Shown: in pieces, positions 8,097 through 17,513 of the stretch
Numbering within the stretch: position 1 is the first letter of the stretch
How the letters are laid out: each line of letters opens with the position of its first letter
Source of the DNA: an uncultured Acinetobacter sp.
Lineage (GTDB): Bacteria > Cyanobacteriota > Vampirovibrionia > Gastranaerophilales > Gastranaerophilaceae
Direction: 5' to 3'
DNA length: 26,789 nt
Assembly (NCBI GenBank): GCA_946623365.1
Contig: CAMORE010000008.1
Span: 1 to 26,789 of the forward strand
Program-made: the position numbers and the translations under genes
Notes under the pieces: model-generated
The model's database searches: none
Told to the model about the DNA's origin: nothing
What the model saw: the letters and a program-made list of their open reading frames with translations, nothing else

Positions 8097-11000
8097 TCTT
8101 CACTTTCTCCGTCTTGTTGAGTATCGTTTTCTTGTATCGGTTCCGCTGTTTTAACTGTTTTCTCTTTTCTATCGAATAAGTGTCTTACCTTATATCTTAA
8201 TGTTTTCTTTTCTTCTTCAAGAGCTTTTGCTTCTGCTATTGCTTCTTCAATATTTGTTGCAGTACTTCCTTCAATTTCTTCGGGAAGAGAGTTAACAAAT
8301 TCTACCGCTTCATCATATTCTGTCTTTGAAGAAAGCCATTTGAATGATTTAACAAGCGTTAGCGGTTTTGCGGCATCCCCTCTTACTTTTAGTTGGAATT
8401 TTGCAGCGCCCGAATCAACATAACTGTTTTCAAAGCTCGGAAGTGTTGCAAGTTCAGACTCAGGAACAACTTCACAGAAGAGTGAAAATGCTTTTGCTGT
8501 TACAACATTCATGCTTGCAGCACTATTCATAAGATTAACAGGGTTAATAGCATTTAACGGCCCTAATACTTTTGAGATAATTGAAGACATTTTTGCTCTG
8601 ACTTTCATATCAGCGTAATTTCTTACCAAATCAAAATCACCAAATATATGAAGAGTTAAAACATTCCCGAGAGATGTAATAGGGTCTATATGACAAACTC
8701 CCTTGTCCATATGTAAATGACCTGTTAATTCCGTAAAATGTGTTGTATCAATTGATGTCAATGAATTTATTATTCCGCCGAGAGCTGTTTGGAAGAATTG
8801 AGATTCTCTAATATTCTCCGCAATAATTAAGTTTTCTATTTTTCCGAACGGGCCAAACTGACCGTCAAGCAAAGTAAAATTAATCTCTCCGTTGATTCCT
8901 TTCATTTGATCCGCAGCAGTTTTTGCATTTCCGTCAATAGAAAGTTTGGCATCAAATTTTGCAGTTCCGGAGAGCATATCCTTCATGCCTGCTGCATCCA
9001 ACATTGCTTTTGCTACATTTATATTTTCACCTTTTAAATCTACATTAACCAGTATCTTTATTAAATCAACGAAAATATCGCCGTTTACACTTCCGTTGAA
9101 TATATTGGTTCTAAGACCTCTTAAGCCTAAAATATTGTGTCTTAATGCCATACGTGAAGTTGTATTATTAACAACAATATTTCCTGTTTGTATTCTTCTC
9201 ATATTTATTGAGCCGTTTTGAACAGCAACAGGAATATCCGAGCTTTGTGAAGTCTGAGAACTTCCCGCAGGCTTTGCAGGAACATATTTCATTGCTGAAT
9301 CAACTACCTTTAGTAATTTTTCTAAATTTATGCTGTTTGATGAGATATTTAATCCGGAAATATTTAAAATTGTACTCGGATTTAAATCTAAGTCACCATT
9401 CACACTTATATCAGAACCGTTTAATAAAATATCTGTCAGATTAAAATTGAGATTATGCCCCCTGAAATCGACTTTTGTATCTGCTATAGAGGTTAAGATT
9501 TCAGGAATTTTTAATTCTCTTATATTTAGTCCGCCTCGTATAATAGGATTTGATGTTTGTCCGTATACAAATAAACGAGCTTTATCAATCAAGAAAGAAG
9601 ATTGAGGAAATACGTGTATTTTTCCGCTTAAAATTTTAGGCATATGAACCTTAAGTAAATTAATTCTATTTCCTGCAATTGTTCCGTCTATATCAATAAC
9701 ACCATCAAGATTAACTATTTCATTACCGTCTTCATCGGTTGATACGGTTCTGATATACGCACCTGTTTTCTTAATCTTAATTCTGTGCGGTTTCAAATCC
9801 ACAACCGCTTGAAGGGAAGTCTGTTTTCCTGCCAGTTCGGTAAAGTCTGCGGGAGTAATAAAGTTATCTTTATCGGCAAGAGCTTGCGCAACAATTGTTT
9901 GTTTTTTCTTATTGCCTTCAACTGACAGTTTTACAGGTATTACACCTTGAGAATGGATAAACGGTTTTAGTTCTCTACCTATAAATTTAACTATGTCATT
10001 TGTATCAACATTACCTTTTGCATCAAACGTAATACTTTTTAATTTTTCATAATTTAAAATATCACCTGAGAATTTTATTTCTGATTTGTCATTGAATAGT
10101 AACTTATTTTCTGCAACAGAAATATTTTTATCCGCTATTCCGACTTTTAAATTCGGTATTCTGACTGATGACATAGTTTTTAGAAGTGTAAAAGTAAAAT
10201 CTTTATTTTCTATACTTCCTGACAGAGCTTTCTGCTTGGCATCACAAGTAAATTGTCCGTTTAAATTATTATCCTTGAGATTAAATGTATTTTTTCTGTC
10301 TGATAAGTTAAAGTTTTCCAACGTGAATTCTGCATTTGCAATAAGTTCTTTCAGCTTTCCTTTTGCCGAAGCATTAAGAGAAACATTACCCGAAGAAAAA
10401 TTATATGCCCTTCTTAATTCGCTTGGTGCAAAGGCGTTAAATAAAGCCGGTAAAGGAAGTTTATCTGTCTTTACTGAAATATCGGCTACGGATTTTTCAT
10501 CAATACTTCCGTCAACTGTAACTTTAGAATTATTAACAAATAAACTGGAATTTTCAAACTTCAATACGCTGTTGTCTAAAATAGCATTAACATTAGCTTT
10601 CGATATTACCTGACCTAAATTTCTAACAGCCAAACCTCCGTTTTGAATTTTTATATATCCGTTTGACTTAAGTTTTTTAAAGTTTGTTTTTATGTAACAA
10701 TCCGCAATTGCAGTTCCGTCTGCTTTAAAATCACCAAGTTCATTTGGTAATCTTAGAGAATCTAAAAATGCTTTACCCAAAATAAGCATGTCATTAAATT
10801 TTATGCTTCCTGTTTTAATATTCATATTTATCCAAGGGTGTCTGCTGTAGTTTAATTTACCCAAAAGCTGAATATTTTGTTCTTGAGCGGGATAAATATT
10901 TGTGTCCACATTAAGAGTATGTTCAAATGTTTTTAGGTGAATATAGCTTTCCGGTAATTGCAAATGAGATATTCTAAGGGTTACACCGTCAATATTCAAG

Positions 11001-11851
11001 TGCCCGAAAGATGTAATGTCACCTTTGTGTTCACGAATACGTAATTTTGAATCGATATTTGCTTTTAAATCATAATTTCTATATACATCAACAGGGTTAA
11101 CAAAAGGAACATCTATCCTTTCTGCGGGATCATCTTCTGAATCCAATGACGGTTCTGTTTTGGGAAGAAATGTATTTACATCAAGATTTGCAGTAACATT
11201 TTTATTTTCATCCGAGAATAATTCTGCGTATGTTTTTAGTTTTACAACTTTTCCGTTGAAATATCCCGCTTTTAATTCTTCACCATGCAAATCCAAATAA
11301 TGTCCTGATTTTAAATCGTTAACTAAAATTTTGTAGTTATTGAGTTTTACACAGGGAACTTTTACTCTTATCCATTTAGGATTAAACCAGGTTTGAGTTA
11401 CAACTTTTTCTTCACCTAAAGATTTTTCTTTGTTTGAATTCAATATATTCTCAACCAGTTTTACAACTTTATAGTCGACATTATCTTTATCTATCTCTAA
11501 ATTAACAAACGGTTTTTCCAGTTCAAAACAAGAAACTTTTGCAGTTAAAAGGAAAATACTCGGAATAGCAACTCTCGTTTTTAAGTTTTCTGCCGTAAAT
11601 AATAATGAACCGTCAGGAAGTGTTATTTTAATATCTTTTATATTAACTCCTGCACCTAGAAGCGGAGTTGTAATAACTTTGACTTCACCGAAATCCACTC
11701 CTAAATTCGCCTGTTCTTTTGCAATATCCTGAACAAGCGGTTTATATTGATTTAAATTAATTACATTTGGTAAAACAAATAAAAAACAAAGATATGCCGC
11801 ACAAATTATACCAAGCACAACAAACCCTAAAATCTGCAAAAATTTCTTCAT
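8093..11851 (-). CDS. AsmA-like / TamB-type large membrane-anchored protein
   Basis: A protein of about 1252 aa with one N-terminal transmembrane segment (about residues 5-27, rich in L, V, I), then a very long beta-rich region of AsmA/DUF3971 style. Repeated 'V..DG.ID' and 'I.G.L...I' patterns and a late 'ELTGHLHMDKGVCHIDPI' segment are typical of the AsmA C-terminal region. Members bridge inner and outer membranes and are thought to help carry phospholipid. A Glu/Lys-rich tail follows. I place the start at 11851: AGGA lies eight bases before that ATG, while the ATG five codons upstream (11866) has no ribosome site. Its stop overlaps coaD by ATGA. Gene identity beyond the family is uncertain. 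Confidence 0.8.
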   Translation of the reverse strand: MKKFLQILGFVVLGIICAAYLCFLFVLPNVINLNQYKPLVQDIAKEQANLGVDFGEVKVITTPLLGAGVNIKDIKITLPDGSLLFTAENLKTRVAIPSIFLLTAKVSCFELEKPFVNLEIDKDNVDYKVVKLVENILNSNKEKSLGEEKVVTQTWFNPKWIRVKVPCVKLNNYKILVNDLKSGHYLDLHGEELKAGYFNGKVVKLKTYAELFSDENKNVTANLDVNTFLPKTEPSLDSEDDPAERIDVPFVNPVDVYRNYDLKANIDSKLRIREHKGDITSFGHLNIDGVTLRISHLQLPESYIHLKTFEHTLNVDTNIYPAQEQNIQLLGKLNYSRHPWINMNIKTGSIKFNDMLILGKAFLDSLRLPNELGDFKADGTAIADCYIKTNFKKLKSNGYIKIQNGGLAVRNLGQVISKANVNAILDNSVLKFENSSLFVNNSKVTVDGSIDEKSVADISVKTDKLPLPALFNAFAPSELRRAYNFSSGNVSLNASAKGKLKELIANAEFTLENFNLSDRKNTFNLKDNNLNGQFTCDAKQKALSGSIENKDFTFTLLKTMSSVRIPNLKVGIADKNISVAENKLLFNDKSEIKFSGDILNYEKLKSITFDAKGNVDTNDIVKFIGRELKPFIHSQGVIPVKLSVEGNKKKQTIVAQALADKDNFITPADFTELAGKQTSLQAVVDLKPHRIKIKKTGAYIRTVSTDEDGNEIVNLDGVIDIDGTIAGNRINLLKVHMPKILSGKIHVFPQSSFLIDKARLFVYGQTSNPIIRGGLNIRELKIPEILTSIADTKVDFRGHNLNFNLTDILLNGSDISVNGDLDLNPSTILNISGLNISSNSINLEKLLKVVDSAMKYVPAKPAGSSQTSQSSDIPVAVQNGSINMRRIQTGNIVVNNTTSRMALRHNILGLRGLRTNIFNGSVNGDIFVDLIKILVNVDLKGENINVAKAMLDAAGMKDMLSGTAKFDAKLSIDGNAKTAADQMKGINGEINFTLLDGQFGPFGKIENLIIAENIRESQFFQTALGGIINSLTSIDTTHFTELTGHLHMDKGVCHIDPITSLGNVLTLHIFGDFDLVRNYADMKVRAKMSSIISKVLGPLNAINPVNLMNSAASMNVVTAKAFSLFCEVVPESELATLPSFENSYVDSGAAKFQLKVRGDAAKPLTLVKSFKWLSSKTEYDEAVEFVNSLPEEIEGSTATNIEEAIAEAKALEEEKKTLRYKVRHLFDRKEKTVKTAEPIQENDTQQDGESEE

Positions 11852-11928
11852 ATTAAATATCCTCATGTTTTTCTTAATATTAACATGAAAATTATGTAAA
11901 ATCAGATATTGTTTACACTTCCTTAATT

Positions 11929-14754
11929 TTAAGATTCTCCATTAGGAAGTAATGACAAGAATTGGTTAATTATATTCTCAGCGTTTAAAGATTCTTGCAG
12001 TTTTTTAATGATATATTCAAGCGGCATATTTTCATCAATTAATTGTGTAACCAAATCCATTGCATCTGATACATTACTTGATAGCACATTATTATCAAAT
12101 TCATTATAAGCATTCATCAATGCTGCATAATCAGTATAATTAGGCATATTATCTAAGATAGCATACATTAAATCATCAATCTTATAATAAAGCATTGACT
12201 CCATAGATTTTAAAATTTTTTTTCTTTTCTCATTATTCGAACCTAAACTACGTAAATAATATTCTATATCATTATCTACTATTTCGTATGAATACAAATC
12301 AGGGTCAGTAATCGTCTTATCATACTGTTTATTTGAGAGTTCTGCTTCAAATTCTTCAAGTTTTTCTTTTAAAGCCTCCATATCATAGTCTTCCCTTTTC
12401 CAACCATTCGGTAATTCGTATTCATCATTTAGGACTGTATAACTAAAGCTAAATCGTGAATTTAACAAATCTTCAATAGACACTGTATATTCTTCTTGCT
12501 TATACAAATCCCAGAATGTAATATATTCTTCTGTAATATTTTTTACGCCCCAAGCATGATTTCCTGTTGCAAATGTTATAACATCTCCGTCAGGATAAGT
12601 TGGAATGGTGCAAACCCCGCGACTGGTTGACAAATGCAGTATTACATCTCCTGAGATAAGTCCGTCTTTAAGTGCATAAAACAGTTCTGATTTAGAATAA
12701 TTTTGTTCTTTAATATCTAACAACTCTTGTAAAATTTCTAATTTTGAAAGATCTGTACCAAAAACATCTGTTTTACCTCCAAATCTTTCAATGTAGTCTA
12801 AATATGCTTTCATCTCATCACTACAGTTGTCATATAATTCCCTGGTAATATAGTCTGTTATTGAATAGCTACTTAATACAGATTTTCCGGTAAGCAATTC
12901 TACCATACTAGATGCAATACCGCCATATATTCCATACCCGGGGTCATCAGGAGAAAGAGAAGATTGTTCTGCAATTCCTAGTATTCCAAGGTCTTTTCTC
13001 AATTTTTCTGTTGCGAGCAAAAGAACAAACATTGTATTATCACCATAAGAAACACCGTCATTATTATTCTTTGCGGCTTCCATTTCTTCTCTTGTTATAG
13101 TATAACTTCTTGGATTTCCGTTTTCATCTAATGCACCCTTAAAAGTTACTGTTACGCTGTCATCATCATTAAACGTCATTGAATCTTTTATCATTTGAGC
13201 TCCGATTGGCGAACTGCTCAATGATGTCAAAGCTGCAATTGCCCAGCAAGCACCGGACGTTCTTCCTTCTCCATATATGTCAAGTTCGTCATCAATGCCA
13301 AAATAGTATTCTTCTCTCAGTTCATCACTTTTTATATATTTTTCAAGAACTTCAAACAGCGTTCCTTCATTTAGTTTTTCAAATGCTTCTTTTGTAAGTT
13401 TTATCGGTTTTGTATTTTCAACACCGGCTTTGTCATTTAGCATTTTTATAATATCGGTAATAATTTCTGCTTCATCATAATAGTTATCTACATTGAATCT
13501 TTTAAACGCATCATAAAGCATAGTTCTTAATTTTACTACACCTTCATCATTACTAAATAACATATCATTTAGCATAGTTGTAATATCAGATGGCGTTAAT
13601 TCTTCTTTATCACCAAACAAAGCTTCCGAATCTACAGTTGTTGCGTTCTTATATCCTGATGTTGCATTTATTTGTTCAGAAAATTCATTTACTATAGAAA
13701 AGAATTCGTCTAACCAGGAACTATCACCATTTTTATTAAGTTTTGACATCTCTGTCATATAAATTACAAAATCGTTTGTATGTTCGTTGTACCAATTATG
13801 CAAAAGCTCGTTATTCTTACCAATTTCATTATTTAATCTCATAAACAATTTGTCGAGAATCGCAGCTCTATCTTCTTCATTTGAAAAATCAAAAGAAGAT
13901 TCTAACATATAGAAGAAAAATTCATTTTGAACTCCGCTATTGTGTGCGTAACTGTTATAGTTGTTTTCATCACTGAATATCTTGATAAAATCCCAGTGAG
14001 TAGTATTACTATTCAAACGACTTCCTTGCAGATTTGTTTTTCCGGTTAAATTTGCGACAATATCATTTAACTTATTTATCGTATCTGTAATACTGAAATC
14101 TTCTGCATCATAGTCCACTTTTTGTTCTAAAAATTTGATTATTGTATTTGCATATTCCTCAGAATAATTATTTGAAGATACTAAATTTGACTTAACTTCT
14201 TGTAAGTAATTTTTTATTTCACGTTTATTAGCATCCGTTTCTATATTATTCTCTATTAATAATTCCGAAAACAAATTCTCTAAATATTCTTTTAAACCTT
14301 TTTCTCCGTTTTGAGTATAATAATCTCTTAATTCTGATTCCAGATTTTTCATTATTGTTTCATGTAAATCACTTGGACAACCATAATAATATAACATCTC
14401 TCTATATGGTTCTAACCAGGTATGAATATACAATTTATCATCTAATAAAGATAAATCAATATCATTGTCAGATTTAACCGGTTCAAAATCTTGAATAGTC
14501 ACAGAAGAAAAATATTCTGCATCAAGCCATTTCGTGAATTCTTCTCTTTGTGTTTTTATTTTTAAATCTTCAAGATTGCCCTCCTCTTCAGGTTTTTTAG
14601 GTTTTGGCGGTTTCTGAGGCGGCGGGGTTGCAGGTTCGTCCGGAATATCCTCTATAACTGATGCATCAATGTTGTCCTCATTTAATTTGTTAATATCCAG
14701 AGGGTTTATCTGTATAAAATTAAATTTCTGACGGAATGTATAACTTAAGTCCAT
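11929..14754 (-). CDS. Papain/calpain-type cysteine protease-like protein (941 aa) under a sigma-28 promoter
   Basis: The likely catalytic centre is Cys503 in GACWAIAAL (compare calpain GDCWFLAAL), His733 in GNHAWGV, and Asp749 in ITFWDL in place of the usual Asn. The His-to-Asp spacing of 16 is papain-like; the 230-residue Cys-His gap is longer than in either family. The first 40 residues have no Sec signal and are joined by a Pro/Lys-rich linker (PPPQKPPKPKKPEEE) to a long acidic helical region (about 65-480) without recognised domains. A helical tail follows the protease core. AAGGAT precedes the ATG. Promoter and layout suggest a flagellar-regulon effector: short N-terminal signal, flexible linker, enzymatic cargo. 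Proteolysis is inferred from motifs only; substrates are unknown. Confidence 0.7.
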   Translation of the reverse strand: MDLSYTFRQKFNFIQINPLDINKLNEDNIDASVIEDIPDEPATPPPQKPPKPKKPEEEGNLEDLKIKTQREEFTKWLDAEYFSSVTIQDFEPVKSDNDIDLSLLDDKLYIHTWLEPYREMLYYYGCPSDLHETIMKNLESELRDYYTQNGEKGLKEYLENLFSELLIENNIETDANKREIKNYLQEVKSNLVSSNNYSEEYANTIIKFLEQKVDYDAEDFSITDTINKLNDIVANLTGKTNLQGSRLNSNTTHWDFIKIFSDENNYNSYAHNSGVQNEFFFYMLESSFDFSNEEDRAAILDKLFMRLNNEIGKNNELLHNWYNEHTNDFVIYMTEMSKLNKNGDSSWLDEFFSIVNEFSEQINATSGYKNATTVDSEALFGDKEELTPSDITTMLNDMLFSNDEGVVKLRTMLYDAFKRFNVDNYYDEAEIITDIIKMLNDKAGVENTKPIKLTKEAFEKLNEGTLFEVLEKYIKSDELREEYYFGIDDELDIYGEGRTSGACWAIAALTSLSSSPIGAQMIKDSMTFNDDDSVTVTFKGALDENGNPRSYTITREEMEAAKNNNDGVSYGDNTMFVLLLATEKLRKDLGILGIAEQSSLSPDDPGYGIYGGIASSMVELLTGKSVLSSYSITDYITRELYDNCSDEMKAYLDYIERFGGKTDVFGTDLSKLEILQELLDIKEQNYSKSELFYALKDGLISGDVILHLSTSRGVCTIPTYPDGDVITFATGNHAWGVKNITEEYITFWDLYKQEEYTVSIEDLLNSRFSFSYTVLNDEYELPNGWKREDYDMEALKEKLEEFEAELSNKQYDKTITDPDLYSYEIVDNDIEYYLRSLGSNNEKRKKILKSMESMLYYKIDDLMYAILDNMPNYTDYAALMNAYNEFDNNVLSSNVSDAMDLVTQLIDENMPLEYIIKKLQESLNAENIINQFLSLLPNGES

Positions 14755-14786
14755 ATACTAATCCTTGTATAATATCCTTATTTTTC

Positions 14787-14814
14787 ATATCGGCATTTAA
14801 AAGAAAAAACTTTA
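14787..14814 (-). promoter_or_regulatory. Sigma-28 flagellar promoter of the protease gene
   Basis: On the minus strand: TAAAGTTT (14814-14807), 12-base spacer, GCCGATAT (14794-14787). The spacer is one base longer than ideal. The -10 element ends 33 bases before the ATG at 14754. It is one of two divergent sigma-28 sites in the 360-base gap between the protease gene and fliD; between them (14815-14960) I see only AT-rich sequence. Confidence 0.7.
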
Positions 14815-14960
14815 ACCAAGCATGCAGATAAATTAGCAATAAACCCACAGTATTTAGTAATAATAAGAAAAATCCACATTTACAATTCTTAACATAATTG
14901 CCAAAATCACAATAAAAATAAAAAATATGTAAATTTTTGTAACGAAATAATGATTTTTAC

Positions 14961-14987
14961 TAAAGTATTTCGAAAATATGCCGATAT
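14961..14987 (+). promoter_or_regulatory. Sigma-28 flagellar promoter of fliD
   Basis: TAAAGTAT (14961-14968), 11-base spacer, GCCGATAT (14980-14987). The match to TAAAGTTT-N11-GCCGATAA is 14 of 16. Its position ahead of a bona fide flagellar gene supports reading the identical motifs at 7416 and 14787 as real. Confidence 0.8.
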
Positions 14988-15026
14988 ATATATTGAGATT
15001 AAGAAAAATCTCCTCCATTTAAAGGG

Positions 15027-15055
15027 TTGAAATGGTGAAAGACATGGTTTATAAT
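15027..15055 (+). promoter_or_regulatory. Sigma-70-like promoter of fliD
   Basis: TTGAAA (15027-15032), 17-base spacer, TATAAT (15050-15055): 5 of 6 and 6 of 6 matches. Together with the sigma-28 site it gives fliD two promoters, as known for the fliDST operon of enteric bacteria, where the gene is read by two RNA polymerase forms. Confidence 0.55.
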
Positions 15056-15094
15056 GATATATATTATATATACTATAGTATATATCGTTATATC
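15056..15094 (+). repeat. AT-only hairpin in the fliD leader
   Basis: A 39-base near-palindrome centred on ATATACTATAGTATAT, with one base of length difference between arms. It lies directly after the sigma-70 -10 box and ends six bases before the ribosome site AAGGA (15101-15105). It would fold at the 5' end of the sigma-70 transcript and inside the sigma-28 leader. Confidence 0.65.
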
Positions 15095-15114
15095 AACAAA
15101 AAGGATTTTGAATT

Positions 15115-16854
15115 ATGAGTATTTCATTTAGCGGTTTAGTATCAGGTTTAGATACATCATCATGGGTAGATGCTCTTATCTCGGTAAGACAACAAGATGT
15201 AACCAAGCTGCAAACTCAATTAACAAGTGAGCAGACAACTAAAGCTGCTGTTAGCAATACTCGTAGCGCTGTTTCTTCTCTGAGAACAGCTATCGAAAGA
15301 CTTACAGATGCAAAATTTGGCGGAACTTTCGATTTATTTGCTCAAAATAGTGCAGAATCCTCAAATACTGATGTATTTACAGCAACTGTGGCATCAGGAG
15401 CAAGAAGACAAAATTATGATATAAAAGTGCAGCAAGTTGCTACTTTTACAAAAGCAGTTTCTCAGCAGTCAGCAAGTTCTGTAGCCGATTCCTCTACTAC
15501 ATTAAAAAGTTTAGGTATTTCGCAAGGAGCACTGACCGCATATCTTAACGGACATAAAAATAGTATTCAAATAAATGAAGATGACACTGTAGGAGATTTA
15601 CAATCTAAACTGTCTGCAGTCGGTATTGATATGAATATTAATGAAGACGGCGTAATAAGTTTTTCTGCTCAAAACGAAAGTGATTCTATCCATATCGGTA
15701 CAACAACAGATACTTCTAACTTTGTATCACTTATAGGATTAGAAAGACAAGAAGACGGATCTTATACTTCTACAAACTCTGTTTACAAAGCAACAACATC
15801 TTCTAAATTAACATCAGCAGATGCAGGGTTTAATGAAATAATTAAAGCCGGTACTTTTACTATTGGTGATGCAGAATTTACAATTAATGACGATACTACA
15901 TTATCTTCATTAATCTCTCAAATAAATACAAATGAAGATGCACAAGCTTTTGCTTTCTGGGATGATGCAACAGGTAAATTATCAATTACTTCTACCAAAG
16001 AAGGTGCATCATATATAAACATTGAAGCAGGCACCAGCAACTTTACGGATGTTATGGGTTTAACGACTTCCGAATGGGATGAAGACGGCAATCTTTTGGC
16101 TACAAGAATGTTTACAAGCGCTCAGGAATTAGGTCAAAATGCTATATTTTCTATTAACGGAACAAACATGATTTCAACATCAAACACCATAACTTCTGAT
16201 ATATCAAGAATTGAAGGTGTTACATTGAACTTAAAACGAGCAAATACCGAAGAAGACGGAGAAACTACATTAAAAGTTTCTCAAGATACTTCAGGCTTAA
16301 AAGATGCAATACAAAACTTTGTAACAGCTTATAACGGTTTCATTGATCAAATTGATACTGTTACATCATCAGGAGCAGCTCTTCATGGTGAATCATCATT
16401 AGTAAGCCTTAAAAATACCGTAAGAAGTTATGCAAACGGCTCTAATGATACAAATGGAGGTATATACAAACTTTTGGCAGAAATTGGTATCTCAACATCT
16501 TCTGCCGATTCAAACAACTTATCTGCTGATACAAACTCTTTAAGCTTTGACGAATCTAAATTCCTTAAGGCATTAGAAGAAAATCCTGAATCAGTAAAGT
16601 CACTGTTAACAGGAGACAACAGCATATTTGGCATGATGGAAGAAACTGTAGAACAAAGCTTAAAATCTGTAAGCGGATACTTTGATATCAAAACTTCTAC
16701 AATAGATTCCAATATCAAAAAAGTAAATGAAAAAATTACAAAGAAAAGTTCAAGTATAACAACATATAAAGCTCAATTAGAAAAGAAATTCCAAGCTATG
16801 GAGAATATGATTGCTTCTATGCAGCAAAATTATCAATATTTTCTTGGGAGTTAG
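15115..16854 (+). CDS. fliD: Flagellar filament cap protein FliD (hook-associated protein 2)
   Basis: FliD caps the growing flagellar filament and guides flagellin folding; it is exported by the flagellar type III apparatus. The 579-aa product has the family N-terminus (SFSGLVSGLDTSSWVDAL, compare 'SGLD.. .iv..L'), a coiled-coil D0 region (about 25-65), two flagellin-hook IN-type repeats (about 133-209 and 246-317) and a C-terminal coiled coil (about 535-579) ending in QQNYQYFLG. AAGGA lies nine bases before the ATG. No fliS or fliT follows; the next gene is hpf after a likely terminator, so this copy is not in the classic fliDST operon. It is read divergently from the protease gene. Confidence 0.93.
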   Translation: MSISFSGLVSGLDTSSWVDALISVRQQDVTKLQTQLTSEQTTKAAVSNTRSAVSSLRTAIERLTDAKFGGTFDLFAQNSAESSNTDVFTATVASGARRQNYDIKVQQVATFTKAVSQQSASSVADSSTTLKSLGISQGALTAYLNGHKNSIQINEDDTVGDLQSKLSAVGIDMNINEDGVISFSAQNESDSIHIGTTTDTSNFVSLIGLERQEDGSYTSTNSVYKATTSSKLTSADAGFNEIIKAGTFTIGDAEFTINDDTTLSSLISQINTNEDAQAFAFWDDATGKLSITSTKEGASYINIEAGTSNFTDVMGLTTSEWDEDGNLLATRMFTSAQELGQNAIFSINGTNMISTSNTITSDISRIEGVTLNLKRANTEEDGETTLKVSQDTSGLKDAIQNFVTAYNGFIDQIDTVTSSGAALHGESSLVSLKNTVRSYANGSNDTNGGIYKLLAEIGISTSSADSNNLSADTNSLSFDESKFLKALEENPESVKSLLTGDNSIFGMMEETVEQSLKSVSGYFDIKTSTIDSNIKKVNEKITKKSSSITTYKAQLEKKFQAMENMIASMQQNYQYFLGS

Positions 16855-16881
16855 TTTTTAATCCTTAATATTTGATAATGT

Positions 16882-16907
16882 CAAAAAGCGCTCTATTTGG
16901 CTTTTTG
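16882..16907 (+). terminator. Terminator after fliD
   Basis: Stem CAAAAAGC / GCTTTTTG (8 bp) with a 10-base loop, 28 bases after the fliD stop. The T-run is within the right arm. It separates fliD from the hpf promoter. Confidence 0.5.
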
Positions 16908-16920
16908 GAAGTTCTTTGTC

Positions 16921-16949
16921 TTGTAATAATTGATAAAGTATTGTACAAT
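16921..16949 (+). promoter_or_regulatory. Sigma-70-like promoter of hpf
   Basis: TTGTAA (16921-16926), 17-base spacer, TACAAT (16944-16949): 4 of 6 and 5 of 6 matches. Predicted transcript start is near 16956, ten bases before the AGGAGG ribosome site. Confidence 0.55.
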
Positions 16950-16975
16950 AAGAATGTAGTTATTAGGAGGTGTAA

Positions 16976-17326
16976 ATGCATATACATGTAAATGGTAAAA
17001 ACATCGAAATTACTGATGCTATTAAAGCGTATGTAAAAGAAAAAGTCGGAAAAGTTGCAAATCACTACGACCAGATTACAGCTATTGATGTAATTCTTTC
17101 TGTAATTAAAAATCCCGCTGCAACCGGCAAACACGTAGCAGAAGTTTCTTGTAAAATGAATACCGGTGTTGTTCATTGCGAGGAATCCGCAGAATCAATG
17201 TATGCAAGCATAGATTTATTAGCAGACAAACTCGACAGACAGGTTAAAAAATTCAAAGACAAATCTCTTTCTTCCGACAAATCGACAATCAGAAATAGTG
17301 ATATTCCTGAAAAAGTTGAAAGTTAA
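16976..17326 (+). CDS. hpf: Ribosome hibernation promoting factor, short form (HPF/YfiA family)
   Basis: Binds the small ribosomal subunit in the channel used by tRNA and mRNA and silences ribosomes in slow growth. The 116-aa product has the family fold: MHIHVNGKNIEITDAIKAYV at the start, the helix KEKVGKVANHYD, the strand IDVILSV, and the second helix SMYASIDLLADKLDRQVKKFK. It is a short form: the C-terminal dimerisation domain of the long form (used for 100S ribosome pairing by one protein) is absent, and the tail ends in a short polar stretch. AGGAGG (16965-16970) lies five bases before the ATG. It is monocistronic, with its own promoter and strong terminator. Confidence 0.9.
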   Translation: MHIHVNGKNIEITDAIKAYVKEKVGKVANHYDQITAIDVILSVIKNPAATGKHVAEVSCKMNTGVVHCEESAESMYASIDLLADKLDRQVKKFKDKSLSSDKSTIRNSDIPEKVES

Positions 17327-17409
17327 GATTTCTATTTTTTAATATTAAATACCAAATATTATATTTAAAATAATTCTTCTGTAGAGAAGAAATAATTAAA
17401 ACAAATAAT

Positions 17410-17445
17410 AAAAATGTCGAGAATATAAATATTTTCGACATTTTT
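17410..17445 (+). terminator. Strong terminator after hpf
   Basis: A 17-bp stem (AAAAATGTCGA-GAATAT against its complement, one mismatch) with a two-base loop and a T-run in the right arm. A weaker hairpin, TTCTTCT-GTAG-AGAAGAA, lies just upstream within 17371-17397. Confidence 0.8.
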
Positions 17446-17513
17446 ATTGAATACTTGTTTGTATCGGCAAAAAATTTTTTTACGGTTTTTATAACATTAA
17501 GGAGTGATAAAAT

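Noticed and set aside
10478..10492. GCCGATAT on the minus strand inside the AsmA-like gene
   Set aside because: No -35 element at the right distance, and it is deep within a coding region.
17463..17485. TATCGGCA, the reverse of a sigma-28 -10 element, upstream of the lipoprotein gene
   Set aside because: It points to the minus strand, where no gene starts nearby, and no TAAAG element stands at 11-12 bases.
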